The notes below the pieces were generated by a model that had not been told where the DNA came from, did no database searches, and saw only the letters and a list, made by a program, of their open reading frames with translations. Below, piece after piece: positions 62,131-64,000 of a DNA stretch of 64,000 nucleotides (positions within the stretch are counted from its first letter, which is position 1; the number at the start of each line of letters is the position of its first letter). The position numbers and the translations under genes were made by a program. Source of the DNA: JAPKEZ01 sp047638975 (GTDB taxonomy: Bacteria > Planctomycetota > UBA1135); NCBI GenBank assembly GCA_047638975.1, contig JBLINB010000004.1, positions 4,669 through 68,668 on the forward strand. The letters run 5' to 3'.

Positions 62131-63702
62131 GTGAAACAATCCATCTTCGCGGCTACGATCCATGAAAGCAAGGGGCATTTGGTTGGGGTCGAAAGCCGCA
62201 GCGACCCTGGTCTATCGAGGGTCATTATGGTGGGTATGCCTGATGCTGTCGCCAAAGAATCACGCGAACGTTTACCAGCTGCGCTAAAACATCATGGCTT
62301 TACTTTCCCTAGGGGCAAAGTACTCTTCAATTTATTCCCTGCACAAATACCTAAGCGTGGCGTACCTATTGATTTGGCATTAGCCGTTTCACTGTTGGTC
62401 GAAGAACAATGTGCAAAGTTGCCAAGCAAAGCCACCCTATTTCTTGCCGAACTCGATCTACAGGGTAACCTACATCCACCGGCCTATGGCACCTTGCTAG
62501 CCTCATTGGCCGCAGTAGAAGATAACGTGCAAATTGTTACCGCACATAAAGCGGGCAATGAGGCCGCCTTAGCACCTGGCGCAGAAGTCTATGCCTTCAG
62601 CGATCTACGTGAGGTTGTCGATTTCTTAAATACGCCGTCTTCACACTCTCCTATACGCCCGAAGAAGTATCGTCCAAGAATGGCAAAGGCACCGCGCTTA
62701 GATGAAATACGTGGCCAGCAGCATGCGCATAAAGCGGCGATCTTATGTGCTATTGGTCAGCATTCCTTATGGCTGCAGGGTCCGCCTGGCACAGGTAAAA
62801 GTATGCTCGCCCAACGCATCATTCATTTGCTGCCCGACCTCGACAGCACCACTGCAATGCAATTAGCGCGGGTTGAAGCATTACTTGGCCCATTAACCAG
62901 TATGCCGCAGCGTCCGCCCTTTCGCTCTCCACATACCACGGCATCCGCGCAAGCCTTATTAGGCGGCGGCAGTCCACTGCGCCCTGGCGAGATGTCACGC
63001 GCACATGGTGGCATCCTGTTCCTCGACGAAATGCCAGAATTCACACGACCTGCTCTAGAAGGCATGCGCCAGCCACTCGAAGAAAAAGAGGTCCGCCTAC
63101 AGCGCGCTAGAGATTGGGCCAAGTACCCCGCTGATGTCATCGTATTAGCCACTTCAAACCCATGTCCGTGCGGTTACTTAAGCCATCCTAAGATACCTTG
63201 CCGCTGTAGTGACAATCGCGTCGAGGCTTATCTGTCACGCGTATCGGGGCCTTTACAAGACCGCTTCGATATGTTTGTTGAAATGGGGCCTGTAGCACCC
63301 GAAGTCTTAGACGGCAGCCCTACGGCAACCTGCGACGAAGACGTTATTAAGCAAATCAGCTTAGCTCATGATTTTCAACTCACAACACAGCGTGGCTTCC
63401 TCTACTCCAAAGAAGCTTCGCTAGATCAAATACTATCTGCTGGTATTGAAGGCGATGCGCAAGCACAAATGCGTAAAGCCGGCACCCTTTTGGCGCTCAG
63501 TGGGCGCGCGGTACTACGCTGTTTACGCGTTGCGCGTAGCAATGCCGATCTGCATCTGCGTACATCGATCGATGCTACAGATATACGTCAAGCGCTTAGT
63601 TTTCGTCCACTTTCGGCACAGCAGCAAGCAACCACAGATAAACACCGTCTTGGCGGGCGACTTCGTGGGCAGCGTCAAATTGCACCAAAAAGTCAAGGCT
63701 AG
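62131..63702 (+). CDS. comM: ComM/YifB Mg-chelatase-like AAA ATPase
   Basis: The product is 523 residues from the GTG at 62131, where MKQSIFAATIHESKGHLVGVE lines up with the usual ComM start. Other starts upstream are a GTG at 62107 and longer frames through comEC. Visible: RVIMVGMPDAVAKESRERLPAAL, VLFNLFPAQIPKRGVPIDLALAVSLL, Walker A GPPGTGKSMLAQRI, ILFLDEMPEFTRPALEGMRQPLEE, NPCPCGYLSHPKIPCRC, LQDRFDMFVEM. ComM is a hexameric helicase aiding integration of transformed DNA. A tail after FRPL at about 490 overlaps the opposite gene. Confidence 0.93.
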   Translation: MKQSIFAATIHESKGHLVGVESRSDPGLSRVIMVGMPDAVAKESRERLPAALKHHGFTFPRGKVLFNLFPAQIPKRGVPIDLALAVSLLVEEQCAKLPSKATLFLAELDLQGNLHPPAYGTLLASLAAVEDNVQIVTAHKAGNEAALAPGAEVYAFSDLREVVDFLNTPSSHSPIRPKKYRPRMAKAPRLDEIRGQQHAHKAAILCAIGQHSLWLQGPPGTGKSMLAQRIIHLLPDLDSTTAMQLARVEALLGPLTSMPQRPPFRSPHTTASAQALLGGGSPLRPGEMSRAHGGILFLDEMPEFTRPALEGMRQPLEEKEVRLQRARDWAKYPADVIVLATSNPCPCGYLSHPKIPCRCSDNRVEAYLSRVSGPLQDRFDMFVEMGPVAPEVLDGSPTATCDEDVIKQISLAHDFQLTTQRGFLYSKEASLDQILSAGIEGDAQAQMRKAGTLLALSGRAVLRCLRVARSNADLHLRTSIDATDIRQALSFRPLSAQQQATTDKHRLGGRLRGQRQIAPKSQG

Positions 63703-64000
63703 GCGTATGCGTGCTAATGCTAATAATTGCCAATGGGCGTCCGGCGACTTGTTGTCGCGCATCTTGCAAGGCTATTTCTGGCGCGTAAGCTGGCGAATCT
63801 TGTTTAGCTGGCCAACGTTTTCCTTCCCAAAAGGCCACGCTCATATCAAGGCGCTGCTTTACTTCTGTCATATACGACAGGTTATGAATTTGCGGTTTAT
63901 CCACAAACAGGCTACGACTTAACACGGGGGCCCACTGGTTTCCCTGCGACCCTAGCCCCATACTTCCAGCACCTGGGTGCCGCGGGTGCATCATCAAAAC
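63596..64000 (-). CDS. Hypothetical protein, C-terminal part (5' end beyond window)
   Basis: An open minus-strand frame of 133 codons runs from the window end to a stop at 63596; the frame is still open at 64000, so it is probably the C-terminal part of a larger protein. Sequence such as MSVAFWEGKRWPAKQDSPAYAPEIALQDARQQV and RPLAIISISTHTPSLDFLVQFDAAHEVARQDGVYLWLLAAVP looks like genuine protein with a hydrophobic core, but no family is recognised. It overlaps comM by 107 bp tail to tail, which is long. If it is not real, 63703-64000 has no gene I can name. Confidence 0.5.
   Translation of the reverse strand, partial: VLMMHPRHPGAGSMGLGSQGNQWAPVLSRSLFVDKPQIHNLSYMTEVKQRLDMSVAFWEGKRWPAKQDSPAYAPEIALQDARQQVAGRPLAIISISTHTPSLDFLVQFDAAHEVARQDGVYLWLLAAVPKVDEN

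Noticed and set aside
63446..63922. 158-codon + strand frame overlapping the end of comM
   Set aside because: It is a shifted reading of comM conserved sequence followed by the antisense of the minus-strand partial gene; composition is not protein-like.
1..64000. CRISPR arrays, insertion sequences, prophage, tRNA or rRNA genes
   Set aside because: No regularly spaced repeats, transposase or phage motifs, CCA-ended cloverleaf or rRNA sequence was recognised by eye on either strand.

Overview
Organism. The window reads as a Planctomycetota-like (PVC superphylum) chromosome segment of moderate GC. The lineage evidence is indirect. There is a PVC small basic protein (40875-41144), a MurC with the EYxRSF-type motif I associate with planctomycetes in place of the usual DExD, and a division/cell-wall cluster that ends at murB without ftsQ, ftsA, ftsZ or ddl. 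A block of Gfo/Idh/MocA, DUF1080, heme c and nucleoside-type MFS genes and a TolQ-TolR-TolR module beside secretin-like lipoproteins fit the same group. Genes are packed tightly, with many 1-4 bp overlaps. I see no tRNA, rRNA, CRISPR, IS element or phage gene, and clear Shine-Dalgarno sequences are rare.

Layout. 1-10905: menG/ubiE (cut by the window start), a giant surface lipoprotein, ruvB-spoIID-tgt, an SH3-like exported protein, a PhoD-like phosphatase and rmuC. 10928-22383: one minus-strand run, read as thrS, SDR, a DUF6941-like protein, DUF819, adenosine deaminase, cytochrome c, propeller-DUF1080, DUF1080, nucleoside-type MFS and Gfo/Idh/MocA. 22549-25206: a secreted Asp-box propeller. 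25209-37611: the dcw cluster, read mraZ-rsmH-ftsL-like-ftsI-murE-murF-mraY-ftsW-LysM-murG-murC-murB. 37767-41620: zinc-ribbon protein, lipoprotein, der, queE, small basic protein and a membrane protein. 41671-42180: a degenerate UDG-like protein.

42288-53522 is the most interesting block. Two paralogous TPR-secretin lipoproteins flank two exported TPR proteins and a TolQ-TolR-TolR motor. No secretion ATPase or pilus platform gene is present, so I propose a secretin system driven by proton-motive force. 53580-64000: HAD phosphatase, a divergent peptide ABC transporter with fused ATPases, ridA, coaD, comEC, comM/yifB and a gene cut by the window end.

RNA-level signals. A 12-bp hairpin just before the thrS start carries a 7-nt loop with GGU at the anticodon position, like a tRNA-Thr anticodon arm. 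A perfect 17-bp inverted repeat brackets the menG start codon. GTGGTG-type boxes two helical turns apart precede mraZ. Strong intrinsic terminators follow secretin 1, secretin 2 and the gene upstream of mraZ.
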